35,999 bases of DNA from the NCBI GenBank assembly GCA_002279005.1, contig NCJS01000006.1:1-35999 (forward strand), read 5' to 3'. The position numbers and the translations under genes are program-made. The DNA comes from Idiomarina sp. 34-48-12. GTDB lineage: Bacteria > Pseudomonadota > Gammaproteobacteria > Enterobacterales > Alteromonadaceae. Below, piece after piece: positions 18,487 to 27,251 of the stretch (its first letter is position 1; each line of letters opens with the position of its first letter). The notes beneath the pieces are model-generated. The model saw only the letters and a program-made list of their open reading frames with translations, did no database searches and was not told the DNA's origin.

Positions 18487-19292
18487 ATCGTTATCAACAC
18501 ATGTTTGAACAGTTAGAATCGAAACAACAAGGCGCGTTTGTGCCATTCGTGACCGTAGGCGATCCAACACCTGGCTTAAGCCTCAAAGTGATTAAGGCCC
18601 TCGTTGAAGGCGGCGCCGATGCACTTGAGTTGGGGTTACCGTTTTCTGATCCTGTCGCTGACGGCCCGACCATTCAAATGGCGAATATCCGCGCCCTTGC
18701 CGCGGGCACCCGCATCGCTGACGCGTTTGATATCATTAAGCAAGTTCGCGCGCTCTACCCAGAACTACCGATTGGCTTATTGGTTTACGCAAACCTTGTG
18801 GTGAGTAAAGGCACCGAATCATTTTATCAACGCTGCGCAGACGCCGGTGTCGATTCGGTACTGATTGCCGATGTTCCGGTACGCGAAGGCTTGAAATTTG
18901 CCGATGCCGCCAAGCAGCATGGTGTGGCGCCGATCTATATCGCGCCACCCGATGCATCTGAACAAACATTGGTTAATGTCGCGAAGCACAGCGAAGGCTA
19001 TGTTTATTTGTTAAGCCGCGCTGGTGTCACTGGTGCTGAAACACAAATGCAAGCACCAGCCAGCGCTGTCATTGAGCAATTACGAAACAATCACAGCGCA
19101 CCGCCGTTGCTGGGGTTTGGTATTGCTAAGCCTGAGCACGTTCAAGCGGCATTAAACGCAGGTGCCGCTGGCGCGATTTGTGGCTCAGCCATCGTGAAAA
19201 TTATTGAACAGTACCAAAACGATGAGAGCCAACTCGTCAGTGAACTCACGCAGTTTGTGAAAACTATGAAGGCGGCAACAAGCAACGCTTAA
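18483..19292 (+). CDS. trpA: Tryptophan synthase alpha chain
   Basis: Cleaves indole-3-glycerol phosphate to indole, which is passed to TrpB. The 269-residue TIM-barrel protein has the catalytic Glu in [19 protein letters not shown] (about residues 47-65), SVLIADVPV with the catalytic Asp, [23 protein letters not shown] and [18 protein letters not shown] precedes the ATG. It is the last trp gene. Its 3' end overlaps the convergent epimerase gene by 29 bp, and no hairpin terminator is visible after it. Confidence 0.98.
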   Translation: MNRYQHMFEQLESKQQGAFVPFVTVGDPTPGLSLKVIKALVEGGADALELGLPFSDPVADGPTIQMANIRALAAGTRIADAFDIIKQVRALYPELPIGLLVYANLVVSKGTESFYQRCADAGVDSVLIADVPVREGLKFADAAKQHGVAPIYIAPPDASEQTLVNVAKHSEGYVYLLSRAGVTGAETQMQAPASAVIEQLRNNHSAPPLLGFGIAKPEHVQAALNAGAAGAICGSAIVKIIEQYQNDESQLVSELTQFVKTMKAATSNA

Positions 19293-20169
19293 GTGCGGCT
19301 TCAACGTTTGGATATTTGAACTGATAACCGGCCTGTTGCAAACGCTCAGGAATCACCAACTGGCCGGTTAATAACATCTGTGACATTTCGCCAAGCATTA
19401 ACTTTAATGCCCACGCCGGCACTCGCATAAAGTGTGATTTCCGCAATACTTTCGCCAGTGTTTTACTAAATTCCCGCTGCTCAACCGGATGGGGCGCCGT
19501 TGCGTTATAAATACCGTGCGCTTTCTCGTTCGCGAGTAAAAACAGAATAAGCCCCACCATATCGTCGAGTTGAATCCAGCTAAACCCTTGTTTACCATCG
19601 CCTAACGGACCACCTAGGCCGAGCAAATAAGGTGGCAACATCTTTTGTAGCGCGCCGCCTTTCGGCGCTAACACAACGCCTGTGCGTAATACACAAACAC
19701 GGGTTTGCTCTGACTCCGCGGCTAACGCTAATCGCTCCCACTCAGCACATAAATGATGCGCAAAATCATCTCTCTCGACTTTGGTGGCTTCAGTCACAGG
19801 CGTGCTGCCTTGCGCCCCATAATAACCAATCGCTGAACCGCTGATAAATACCTGCGGCGGCTGTGCAGCAGCCTGAATCGCTTCGGTGAGATGCCGGGTG
19901 ATATTCCACCGGCTTTGTTCAATGCGAAGTTTTTGCCGAGAGCTCCAGCGTTTATCCGCAATGCCCTCGCCTTGCAAGTTAATCACTGCAAAATAATCAC
20001 TAATATCAGTCACTTCATCCAAGCTTCGAATCACATGTACCTGCGAGCCAAGACGCTGAATGGCGCGTTGTGGATTACGACTAATCACCGTGACCTGATA
20101 ACCCGCTAGTAAGTGCGGAATTAATGCTGAGCCAATTAAACCGGTGCCGCCTGTTATCAAAATTTTCAT
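19264..20169 (-). CDS. yfcH: YfcH-like epimerase (SDR39U1 family, TIGR01777)
   Basis: A 301-residue extended short-chain dehydrogenase/reductase. The N-terminal NAD(P) site is [19 protein letters not shown] (residues 3-21). The family-specific segments are [61 protein letters not shown] and [16 protein letters not shown]. The C-terminal DUF1731 part has [23 protein letters not shown]. The active-site Ser and Tyr are in the SGSAIGYYG segment. Substrate and pathway are unknown for this family. It is convergent with trpA, overlapping it by 29 bp, and divergent from yciB. Confidence 0.88.
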   Translation of the reverse strand: MKILITGGTGLIGSALIPHLLAGYQVTVISRNPQRAIQRLGSQVHVIRSLDEVTDISDYFAVINLQGEGIADKRWSSRQKLRIEQSRWNITRHLTEAIQAAAQPPQVFISGSAIGYYGAQGSTPVTEATKVERDDFAHHLCAEWERLALAAESEQTRVCVLRTGVVLAPKGGALQKMLPPYLLGLGGPLGDGKQGFSWIQLDDMVGLILFLLANEKAHGIYNATAPHPVEQREFSKTLAKVLRKSHFMRVPAWALKLMLGEMSQMLLTGQLVIPERLQQAGYQFKYPNVEAALKRCLLPPS

Positions 20170-20296
20170 GCTGGCCTCTCGCTGCGGAAAAACTATACTA
20201 GTGCATTGTCGACTTTGCTTAAGTGTAGTCTTTGAATCTAGTACCTAACAAACTTTTCTGGCACACTGCGGGAATAAGAATATAACGGGCATCATC

Positions 20297-20851
20297 ATGT
20301 TGTTAGTACTTGAATATTTACCAATCATTTTATTTTTTCTTTTTTACCTACTTGGCGATATTTTTATCGCGACCGGTGTGTTGATGGTCGGTACGGTCAT
20401 GCAAATTGTCGTGATGAAATTTATGCGTGAGCCAGTGACCATGCGCCACTGGATAGTCATGTGGGCGGTGCTTATTTTCGGCAGTATCACTTTGTTTCTA
20501 CGTGATGAATGGTTTGTGAAGATCAAAGTCACCGTCATTTATGTCGCTATTGCGTTATTCTTGCTTATTGGCCAGTGGTGGAAAAAACGTAGCCCGCTGC
20601 AAAGCATGCTTGATAGCGAGATTAACCTGCCGCCATTTGCCTGGCGACGTCTCACCTACGCATGGGTTGTCTTCTCATTGTCATTAGCCATCATCAACGT
20701 CTACATTGCGGAAATGATGAGTTTAGATGCTTGGGTCAACTTCAAAGTATTTGGCACCCTTGGGGCGACACTGATTTTTAGCGTGTTTTCTGGCGCCTAT
20801 ATGTTTAAACATCACACCGATCGTGAAAAAGATGCGGAGGAAATTGAATAA
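20297..20851 (+). CDS. yciB: Inner membrane septation-protein-A family protein YciB
   Basis: A 184-residue integral membrane protein with about five hydrophobic segments. It resembles E. coli YciB (also called IspA): [57 protein letters not shown], and [16 protein letters not shown] near the C-terminus. The family is linked to cell envelope and septum formation, but no biochemical activity is established. The yciB and yciI genes also lie close to the trp operon in E. coli, so the neighbourhood is conserved. Its TAA shares one base with the yciI ATG (TAATG), which points to coupled translation. Confidence 0.92.
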   Translation: MLLVLEYLPIILFFLFYLLGDIFIATGVLMVGTVMQIVVMKFMREPVTMRHWIVMWAVLIFGSITLFLRDEWFVKIKVTVIYVAIALFLLIGQWWKKRSPLQSMLDSEINLPPFAWRRLTYAWVVFSLSLAIINVYIAEMMSLDAWVNFKVFGTLGATLIFSVFSGAYMFKHHTDREKDAEEIE

Positions 20852-21150
20852 TGTGGTTTGTTATTTGGGCTGAAGATGCGCCAAACTCACTAGCGGCACG
20901 ACGCGCAACCCGTCCTGCACATTTAGAACGCTTACAACAGCTGAAGGCCGATGGTCGTTTGCTCGTGGCAGGCCCTTGCCCCGCCATCGCATCGAGTGAC
21001 CCGGGTGATGCAGGCTTCACCGGCTCAATGGTTGTGGCTGAGTTCGATTCATTAGAAGAAGCCCAACTGTGGGCTGATGCCGACCCTTACTTCGCTGCTG
21101 GTGTTTATGCCAAAGTTACCGTAAAACCATATATCAAAGCGTTACCGTAA
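20851..21150 (+). CDS. yciI: YciI-like protein
   Basis: A 99-residue protein of the YCII family, a ferredoxin-like dimeric alpha+beta fold. It begins [31 protein letters not shown]; the His in RPAHLERL is the conserved one of the family and an Asp lies in [29 protein letters not shown] and [17 protein letters not shown] follow. The E. coli protein has no firm function. It is translationally linked to yciB upstream, and the next gene begins 6 bp after its stop, so the three probably form one transcript. Confidence 0.92.
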   Translation: MWFVIWAEDAPNSLAARRATRPAHLERLQQLKADGRLLVAGPCPAIASSDPGDAGFTGSMVVAEFDSLEEAQLWADADPYFAAGVYAKVTVKPYIKALP

Positions 21151-21156
21151 CCCCTT

Positions 21157-22014
21157 ATGGAAAATCCACGTCGCGTCAGTATTCAGTCGGCGCCCGAGCG
21201 AACCATTATTGCCTATCATTGGCACACACCTAATCCACGCGGTGTCGTTATTTTGGCACCAGCGATGGCAGTGCCTCAGGCCTTCTATCAGCACTTTTGC
21301 CAATGGCTCAGCGAACAGCACTACGACGTGATTAGTTTTGATTATTACGGCATTGGCGCATCAGTTGATAAGCCACTGGCGCAAATTCATACCAGTGTCA
21401 CCGATTGGGCAACCTATGATGCAGCGGCAGTGATTGATTACGCTATCGCACAGCGTCCATCGCTCCCCTTACTGTGGTTTGCGCACAGTATCAGTGGTCA
21501 ACTGTTTGGCATGATCCCGAATCACCGGCAGGTTAACCATATGCTAACCGTCGCCACCGGTTCTGGCTTTTGGCAAGCGACCAAACCACAACTGAAATAT
21601 AAATCTTGGCTGTTATGGCGCGCTATCACCCCATGGTTAATTCCATTACGAGGTTATTTCCCAGGGCGGAAATTAGGCATTATTGGGGATGTGCCGGCTG
21701 CAGCCATGCAACAATGGCGTCGTTGGTGCTTGCATCCGGAGTATTTAGTTGGGGCTGAGCAATTACACAGTCAATACGCTGACATCAGCACCCCAATCAC
21801 TTCGTTAGGGTTTACCGATGATGAGATGCTAACCGTGCAAAATATTGAAACCATGCATGACTTTTACGCCAATGCACCACAGCAACGCCATGTGATTGCC
21901 CCTGCTGATTTACCGATAAAACGCATTGGCCATTTTGCTGTATTCCGAAAAGACTACCAACCCCATTGGCAGCAGCTTTTCGGAACACACATTGACCAAG
22001 CGCTTTCGAAGTAG
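21157..22014 (+). CDS. Alpha/beta hydrolase (COG4757-like)
   Basis: A 285-residue cytoplasmic protein with an alpha/beta hydrolase fold. VVILAPAMAVPQAFYQHF is the oxyanion strand region, FDYYGIGAS the next strand, and FAHSISGQLFGMI (about residues 108-120) the nucleophile elbow, with Ala in place of the first Gly and Ser as the likely nucleophile. A C-terminal His in RIGHFAVFRKDYQPHWQQL fits the catalytic triad. The pattern recalls predicted hydrolases of COG4757. The substrate is unknown. It sits 6 bp after yciI, and no signal peptide or membrane segment is seen. Confidence 0.83.
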   Translation: MENPRRVSIQSAPERTIIAYHWHTPNPRGVVILAPAMAVPQAFYQHFCQWLSEQHYDVISFDYYGIGASVDKPLAQIHTSVTDWATYDAAAVIDYAIAQRPSLPLLWFAHSISGQLFGMIPNHRQVNHMLTVATGSGFWQATKPQLKYKSWLLWRAITPWLIPLRGYFPGRKLGIIGDVPAAAMQQWRRWCLHPEYLVGAEQLHSQYADISTPITSLGFTDDEMLTVQNIETMHDFYANAPQQRHVIAPADLPIKRIGHFAVFRKDYQPHWQQLFGTHIDQALSK

Positions 22015-22026
22015 CTTAACGACAAC

Positions 22027-24552
22027 TTAAGCAAGCTTGCGAATTAATTGGGCGGTGTTACGTCGTACCAACCGAGCGCAAGCTAAGCGGCCCAAGGTAC
22101 CCACCACAATCGCACCAGCCACTGGGCCAACTAACCAGAATCGCCAGTGAATGGTTGCCGCCATTTCAAATACTTGCGTCTGCAAAATCCAAAGCGACAG
22201 TTCCATTGCCAACGTCGCGATTAACCCACTAATGGCACCCAGAATCAGAAACTCGTAAGTGACACTGCGACTTAATAACTTCGCCGGCGCGCCTAATGTT
22301 CGCAGAATAACCAGTTCTTGTTGGCGCTCTTCCATTGAGGCTTGTACCTGCGCCAACAACACCAATACGCCCGCAATCAATACCAGAACTAAAACGAAGG
22401 CAATCGCAATACTGACTTGATCGATCACCTCACGTAATTGCTGCATGATGGCGTCAAGATCAATCAACGACACTTCAGGGAACGGTTTGAATAGCTCATA
22501 CAGTTCACTTTTGCGCTCTTCCGGTAAATTGAAACTCGAAATAAACGTCGCCGGGAAATCTTCTAGCGTACTGGTATTAAATATCATGAAGAAATTCGGC
22601 TGCAATGATCCCCAGTTCACTTTGCGAATACTTGTGACCGGCACCGTAAAGGTATTCCCGCCAATATTAAACTCTAGCTCGTCGCCTATCGACAAACGCA
22701 TCCGCTCAGCCACTTCTTCTTCGACAGAAACTTGTGGCTGAGGATTATCACCCCACCACTCACCAGCAAGAATCGTGTTATTCGGAGGCAAGTCGTCGCG
22801 CCAAGTGAGCGACAGTTCACGGCCAAAGCCTTCGCGTTGCTCGGCATTATTGGTTTGCGTATTCGCTTCATCGCCACCATCTTCTTTGGTGACTTCATCT
22901 CGAACTGGCACACCGTTCACCGCCGTCATCCGTCCCGGTACCACTGGATACATGTCATTCGATTCAATATCACGTGCAGCAAAACGCTGTTCCAACTGAT
23001 CAACATCATCTGGCGCCACATTCACAATAAAGTAGTTCGGGGCATCATCAGGCAATTGACGTTCCCAGTCGGCCAACAATTCATTGCGAAGTGCCAACAC
23101 CAATAACAACAACATGATCGCTGTCGAGAAGCTCAACATTTGCACGCTATTGGCTTGCGCGCGGCGCTGCAAACCGGCCATCGCCAAACGCCATGCACTC
23201 CCAGCTTGCATACCCGCCTGACGACTCGCACGAATAAAGAAGCGACCTACGGCCAATAGCAGTACGGCAGCGACGGCACCACCGGCGAATAGCGCCGTTG
23301 AAAGCAGCCATTGTTGACTGTAAATCAGCAACAACGCATAGATGGTTCCCGCTGATGCGATCCAATGCAACCAACGCAATTTATCGGTGCCCGTCAGCTC
23401 ACGGTTCAATACCCGTAACGGCGGAATGGCGATTAAACGCAGTAATGGATAAAGCGTGAACATCACCGCACTAACCAACCCTGTTGCCGAAGCTAGTACA
23501 TAAGGCTTCAAACCTGCCGCAGGCAACTCTGCACCTAACTGCGACGCAACAAATTCAATGACTTGCGCCTGTAATATCCATCCGAGCAACAAGCCAACGC
23601 CAATACTGATGAACGTTAGCAGCAACAAATGCAAAATAAAAATCCGCTGAATTTGTCGACGGTCTGCCCCTAGCGTTTTGAAAATTGCCACCACATCATA
23701 GTTACGCTGACAGTAACGCTGCGCCGCCACAGCCACCGCAGTCGCCGCCAATACCACACCAAGCAAGCTCGCCAACAACATAAAACGCTCAGCGCGCTGT
23801 AAACTGCGGGCTAATGGGCTATCACCATCTTCAATGCTGCGCCAGTTGTGGGTATCGTCATTCAATTGCGGTGCTAACCACTCATAATAACCATCGAGTT
23901 GATCTGCCGTACCGGCAAAAAGTACGTTGTAGCGCACGCGCGAGCCAGGCTGAATCAATCCGGTTTGCTCTAACTGGTTGTAGTTAATCAACACATTCGG
24001 GCTATCAGTGAATACCGAGAAACCAACATCTGGCTCATAAGTCAGTACCCGTGATACTTCAAATTGACTCTGGCCGATTTCTAGGGTGTCACCAACCTGC
24101 AAATTCAATTCTTGAAATAAAGCCGCAGCAACCCAAGCCTCGCCCTCGCCAGGTAACTGATTGATCACCGTCGTTTCTTCACCAAATGGTTCAGACGCTG
24201 TCCGCAAACTACCGCGTAACGGATAGCCATCGCTGACTGCCTTAATATCAACCAGTGCTAGGTTATCTTTGGCAAAAGCCATGCTATTGAACACAACCCG
24301 GTTGGCTGTCTTTAAGTCGCGTTGTTGTGCTTGCTGCAGCCAATCGTCAGCAATTGGCCGACGTGAGCTCAAGACACGGTCTGCCGCTAAAAACTCCGCG
24401 CTACGCGCTAGCAGCCCCGATTGCAAACGCTCGGTAAATAACGACAACGACAGCACCGCCGTCACCGACAGCACAATCGCCGCTGCCATAATGGTCAACT
24501 CACCGCGCTTAAGCTCGTGGCGCAATAATCGCCATGAAATCTTATGCCACAT
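22027..24552 (-). CDS. ABC transporter permease, YbbP/FtsX family
   Basis: An 841-residue membrane protein, the partner of the ATPase encoded just upstream. A transmembrane segment near residues 20-42 is followed by a large periplasmic MacB-PCD-like domain to about residue 255. The first FtsX domain (about 260-390) has FMLLASLLGVVLAATAVAVA and TLGADRRQIQRIF. Two or more membrane segments lie around 395-490. A second periplasmic domain and a C-terminal FtsX domain (about 710-835) follow, with RTLGAPAKLLSRSV. This two-FtsX arrangement matches E. coli YbbP and other type VII (mechanotransmission) exporters. It overlaps the ATPase gene by 11 bp. The cargo is unknown. Confidence 0.9.
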   Translation of the reverse strand: MWHKISWRLLRHELKRGELTIMAAAIVLSVTAVLSLSLFTERLQSGLLARSAEFLAADRVLSSRRPIADDWLQQAQQRDLKTANRVVFNSMAFAKDNLALVDIKAVSDGYPLRGSLRTASEPFGEETTVINQLPGEGEAWVAAALFQELNLQVGDTLEIGQSQFEVSRVLTYEPDVGFSVFTDSPNVLINYNQLEQTGLIQPGSRVRYNVLFAGTADQLDGYYEWLAPQLNDDTHNWRSIEDGDSPLARSLQRAERFMLLASLLGVVLAATAVAVAAQRYCQRNYDVVAIFKTLGADRRQIQRIFILHLLLLTFISIGVGLLLGWILQAQVIEFVASQLGAELPAAGLKPYVLASATGLVSAVMFTLYPLLRLIAIPPLRVLNRELTGTDKLRWLHWIASAGTIYALLLIYSQQWLLSTALFAGGAVAAVLLLAVGRFFIRASRQAGMQAGSAWRLAMAGLQRRAQANSVQMLSFSTAIMLLLLVLALRNELLADWERQLPDDAPNYFIVNVAPDDVDQLEQRFAARDIESNDMYPVVPGRMTAVNGVPVRDEVTKEDGGDEANTQTNNAEQREGFGRELSLTWRDDLPPNNTILAGEWWGDNPQPQVSVEEEVAERMRLSIGDELEFNIGGNTFTVPVTSIRKVNWGSLQPNFFMIFNTSTLEDFPATFISSFNLPEERKSELYELFKPFPEVSLIDLDAIMQQLREVIDQVSIAIAFVLVLVLIAGVLVLLAQVQASMEERQQELVILRTLGAPAKLLSRSVTYEFLILGAISGLIATLAMELSLWILQTQVFEMAATIHWRFWLVGPVAGAIVVGTLGRLACARLVRRNTAQLIRKLA

Positions 24553-25222
24553 CGTTACTTACCTCGGTTAGTCGACCTGCATCCATCTTCAAAATACGCT
24601 GACAACGCTTCGCTAACTCCGCGTCATGCGTGACCATCACCAAGGTGGTGCCTGATTCTTTGTTCATATCAAACAATAAATCTTCAACCTTATGCCCAGT
24701 CGTCGCATCCAAGTTCCCAGTCGGTTCATCCGCAAACAAAATTTTCGGCGTACCAATAAATGCACGCGCTATAGCTACTCGTTGTTGCTCACCACCAGAC
24801 AATTGATTCGGATAGTGCTTCAAGCGCTCTCCCAAACCAACTTTGGTTAACAGTTCACGTGCTTGTTGCTCCGCATTCTTGTGCCCTGCTAGTTCAGCTG
24901 GCAGCATCACGTTCTCAAGTGCCGTCAAACTCGGAATGAGTAGAAACGATTGGAAAATGAATCCGATTTTCTCAGCACGCACTTTTGCACGTTGCTCCTC
25001 ATCCAAATCCCCTAAATTTACGTTATCTATGGAAACATCACCGTCACTTGCGAGGTCTAATCCAGCAAGTAAAGACAGCAAGGTTGATTTTCCAGAGCCT
25101 GACGCACCGACAATAGCCACGGTTTGACCCGCTTCAATAGACAGGTCAATTGGCTGTAAAATGTGTAGAATGCCGTCTTGTGTCGTAACTTTTTTTTCTA
25201 ATTGAGTGGTTTGAATAAGCAT
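24542..25222 (-). CDS. ybbA: ABC transporter ATP-binding protein, YbbA/LolD type
   Basis: A 226-residue ATPase. Walker A is GASGSGKS (residues 39-46), the Q-loop lies in IGFIFQSFLL, the ABC signature is LSGGEQQRVAIARA, Walker B is ILFADEPTGNLD, and the switch His is in VMVTHDAELA. The short length and the EPTGNLDATTG segment mark the LolD/MacB/YbbA branch that drives FtsX-type permeases. It overlaps the permease by 11 bp and is divergent from tesA, as in E. coli. Only 2 bp separate the two start codons, so the promoter of each gene must lie in the other's coding region. Confidence 0.93.
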   Translation of the reverse strand: MLIQTTQLEKKVTTQDGILHILQPIDLSIEAGQTVAIVGASGSGKSTLLSLLAGLDLASDGDVSIDNVNLGDLDEEQRAKVRAEKIGFIFQSFLLIPSLTALENVMLPAELAGHKNAEQQARELLTKVGLGERLKHYPNQLSGGEQQRVAIARAFIGTPKILFADEPTGNLDATTGHKVEDLLFDMNKESGTTLVMVTHDAELAKRCQRILKMDAGRLTEVSNDVA

Positions 25223-25224
25223 TT

Positions 25225-25848
25225 ATGAAAAACTTCCTAGCTAAATTGTTAGTAATCGTCGCATTGTTCGTTCTTATACGTCCAGTTTCGGCAAATGTCT
25301 CACTTGTTGTTTTAGGCGACAGCCTCAGTGCCGGTTATGGCATGGCGCAAAGCGAGTCGTGGGTGGGTGTTTTGCAGCAACGCTGGGCCGAAAAATATCC
25401 CGACATTACGCTCATTAATGCCAGTATTAGCGGTGACACCACCCAAGGTGCATTAAATCGTTTAGCTGGTGTCATTGAGCGCCATCAACCCGATGCTGTG
25501 TTCGTCGAATTAGGCGGCAATGACGGCCTGCGCGGCTTCAATCCAGCAAGCATCTCGGACAATTTGGTACAGATTATCATGCAATTGCAACAGCAGGACG
25601 CTAAAGTTGCGTTAAGTCAGGTGAGAATTCCGCCGAACTACGGTCAGCGCTACAGCGAAATGTTCGCCGACATTTTTCCAACCGTGGCTGAGCAGCATCA
25701 GGTACAACTGATTCCATTCTTTATGGAACAAATTATTGAGAACGAAGAATTAATGCAGGGAGATGGTATTCATCCGAATCGCGAGGCGCAGCCGCTTATC
25801 GCCGACATCATGGAACCACATTTACTGGAATTGATTGAAAAGCGTTAA
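25225..25848 (+). CDS. tesA: Multifunctional acyl-CoA thioesterase I / lysophospholipase L1
   Basis: A 207-residue periplasmic SGNH hydrolase. A signal peptide covers about residues 1-23, ending VSA. The four SGNH blocks are VLGDSLSAGYGM with Ser33, SISGDTTQGALNRLAG, ELGGNDGLRGF and DGIHPNREAQP carrying the catalytic Asp and His. The E. coli enzyme hydrolyses acyl-CoAs, lysophospholipids and esters. Start codons of tesA and ybbA are 2 bp apart, and no clear ribosome site precedes this ATG. The TAA stop lies inside the first GTTAATC unit of a heptad repeat, so the protein's short tail EKR is written at the border of that element. Confidence 0.95.
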   Translation: MKNFLAKLLVIVALFVLIRPVSANVSLVVLGDSLSAGYGMAQSESWVGVLQQRWAEKYPDITLINASISGDTTQGALNRLAGVIERHQPDAVFVELGGNDGLRGFNPASISDNLVQIIMQLQQQDAKVALSQVRIPPNYGQRYSEMFADIFPTVAEQHQVQLIPFFMEQIIENEELMQGDGIHPNREAQPLIADIMEPHLLELIEKR

Positions 25849-25978
25849 TCGTTATTCGTTAATCGTTGTTTGTTATTGGTTATTCGTTAAAGATGAAAAC
25901 ATTAAAGATTGGGTTTTCGGAGAGAGAGCGAAGCGAACGTTCGAATAACGATGAACGAACAACGCTTTTGCTTTAAAG
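25838..25978. repeat. Heptad repeat element, copy 2 (GTTAWTC class)
   Basis: Seven consecutive 7-bp units run from 25844 to 25892 (GTTAATC, GTTATTC, GTTAATC, GTTGTTT, GTTATTG, GTTATTC, GTTAAAG). Three inverted units lie at 25943-25963 (GAATAAC, GATGAAC, GAACAAC), then GCTTTTG and CTTTAAAG. The outer borders AAAAGC and GCTTTT are inverted copies. It contains the tesA stop codon and ends 3 bp from the encoded CCA end of tRNA-Glu. About 50 bp of unrelated sequence lie between the arms. Confidence 0.82.
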
Positions 25979-25981
25979 AAA

Positions 25982-26057
25982 TGGCGTCCCCTAGGGGATT
26001 CGAACCCCTGTTACCGCCGTGAAAGGGCGGTGTCCTAGGCCTCTAGACGAAGGGGAC
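25982..26057 (-). tRNA. tRNA-Glu(TTC), copy 1
   Basis: A 76-nt cloverleaf with encoded CCA and anticodon TTC in the loop CTTTCAC. The sequence is close to E. coli tRNA-Glu, starting GTCCCCTTCGTCTAG. It is the last gene of the minus-strand tRNA-Ala/Glu/Glu/Glu array. A heptad element starts 3 bp beyond its 3' end. Confidence 0.97.
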
Positions 26058-26072
26058 AGGACTAACATTCTG

Positions 26073-26169
26073 GTTATTCGTTACTAGTTATTCGTTATTG
26101 GTTATTGGTTTTCGTTTTGCTCTTTCGAGTAACGAATAACGATTAACGACTAACGCTTTTGCTTTAAAG
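26073..26169. repeat. Heptad palindrome, copy 3 (GTTAWTC class)
   Basis: Left units at 26073-26107: GTTATTC, GTTACTA, GTTATTC, GTTATTG, GTTATTG. Right units at 26127-26154: GAGTAAC, GAATAAC, GATTAAC, GACTAAC, followed by GCTTTTG and CTTTAAAG as in copy 2. The arms are inverted relative to each other with scattered differences. It occupies nearly all of the spacer between tRNA-Glu copies 1 and 2, ending 3 bp from copy 2. Confidence 0.88.
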
Positions 26170-26172
26170 AAG

Positions 26173-26248
26173 TGGCGTCCCCTAGGGGATTCGAACCCCT
26201 GTTACCGCCGTGAAAGGGCGGTGTCCTAGGCCTCTAGACGAAGGGGAC
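26173..26248 (-). tRNA. tRNA-Glu(TTC), copy 2
   Basis: Identical in length and, as far as I can read, in sequence to copy 1, with anticodon TTC and encoded CCA. It is separated from copy 1 by a 115-bp spacer filled by a heptad palindrome, and from copy 3 by a 30-bp spacer without one. Confidence 0.97.
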
Positions 26249-26278
26249 CCCGGACAAACATTCTGGTTACTCGAAGAG

Positions 26279-26354
26279 TGGCGTCCCCTAGGGGATTCGA
26301 ACCCCTGTTACCGCCGTGAAAGGGCGGTGTCCTAGGCCTCTAGACGAAGGGGAC
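26279..26354 (-). tRNA. tRNA-Glu(TTC), copy 3
   Basis: Third tRNA-Glu gene, 76 nt with CCA and anticodon TTC. It lies 49 bp downstream of tRNA-Ala on the minus strand and probably belongs to the same precursor. Confidence 0.97.
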
Positions 26355-26403
26355 GCACCAGAACAAATCACTATCAAGTTTTCACTACTGTAAAGCGCAG
26401 CTT

Positions 26404-26479
<76 letters not shown>

Positions 26480-26530
26480 ACACCAACACTGAAATTCGTG
26501 TGCTGCATCAGTACCCTGACAGCGGGGCGA

Positions 26531-26560
26531 ATTCTAGGGTAATTGGCGCACTACCGTCAA
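26531..26560 (-). promoter_or_regulatory. Promoter of the tRNA-Ala/Glu operon
   Basis: On the minus strand TTGACG (26555-26560) is followed after 18 bp by TAGAAT (26531-26536) and then a GC-rich discriminator (TCGCCCCGC). Such a discriminator is typical of stable-RNA promoters under stringent control; that regulation is inferred. Confidence 0.75.
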
Positions 26561-26620
26561 CCTTTTTTTTGGTAATTTTGATTGTTTGCCGAATTTTACG
26601 TCAGTTCGAACAAATCCCGA

Positions 26621-27232
26621 TCAATTTCGTCTAAGTACGCAGTAATTAAACTTTTGTTCTGACCCGCTGGGTGTTCTGTGAATTTCGCGTTCGGTATGCA
26701 CCAAAGTGAAATAATCAGCAAAAACTGCTGCCAATTGTTGTGCTGAATATCGCTGTACCGGTAAACCACTGCATTTTTCTGGACCATCTTCGGCGAACGT
26801 TGCAATAACTGCGTAACCGCCCTGCTCGACCGCTTTTGCCGCTTGCTCGACGTAGGCTTGTTGTTGCTCTGAGTTCACTAAAAAATGGAACACAGCGCGA
26901 TCATGCCAAATCGAAAATTGTGCCGTGGCAAAATCCGTTGTTAGAACATCGCCAACCAGCCACGTAATCGTTTCTGCTTTTGCTTTTAAACGTTTCTTCG
27001 AGGCTGCTAATGCACTTTGCGATAGGTCAAGTGCGGTAATATTGGTAAAACCTGCCGCCAGTAAATTATCGATGAGTCGCGATGCTCCGCAACCCACATC
27101 AATAATCGCAGCGTCGTGATTCATACCCGTATCCGCAATTAAGCGCACCGAAGTTTCAGCCTTGGTTTGAAACCAACTCACACGATCAACTGCTTTAGTT
27201 TTATAAACGTCTTCCCAATGATTTTCTGCCAT
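26621..27232 (-). CDS. Class I SAM-dependent methyltransferase
   Basis: A 203-residue protein. Motif I of the SAM-binding Rossmann fold is IIDVGCGASRLIDNLL (about residues 43-58), followed by ITALDLSQSAL (motif II acid), WLVGDVLTTDF and IWHDRAVFHFLV. The N-terminus ENHWEDVYKTKAVDRVSWFQ is found in a widespread group of small methyltransferases sometimes labelled thiopurine-methyltransferase-like. The substrate cannot be told. It starts 19 bp after the carbonic anhydrase stop, in the same direction, so the two may be co-transcribed. Confidence 0.88.
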   Translation of the reverse strand: MAENHWEDVYKTKAVDRVSWFQTKAETSVRLIADTGMNHDAAIIDVGCGASRLIDNLLAAGFTNITALDLSQSALAASKKRLKAKAETITWLVGDVLTTDFATAQFSIWHDRAVFHFLVNSEQQQAYVEQAAKAVEQGGYAVIATFAEDGPEKCSGLPVQRYSAQQLAAVFADYFTLVHTEREIHRTPSGSEQKFNYCVLRRN

Positions 27233-27251
27233 ATGGTTTGTCGCCTATGTA

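Noticed and set aside
25844..25892. CRISPR-like array of short repeats
   Set aside because: Units are 7 bp, adjacent and without spacers, so this is a tandem heptad array, not CRISPR.
26596..26805. 69-codon open frame overlapping the methyltransferase
   Set aside because: It lies in another frame on the same strand as a clear methyltransferase and has no family features of its own.
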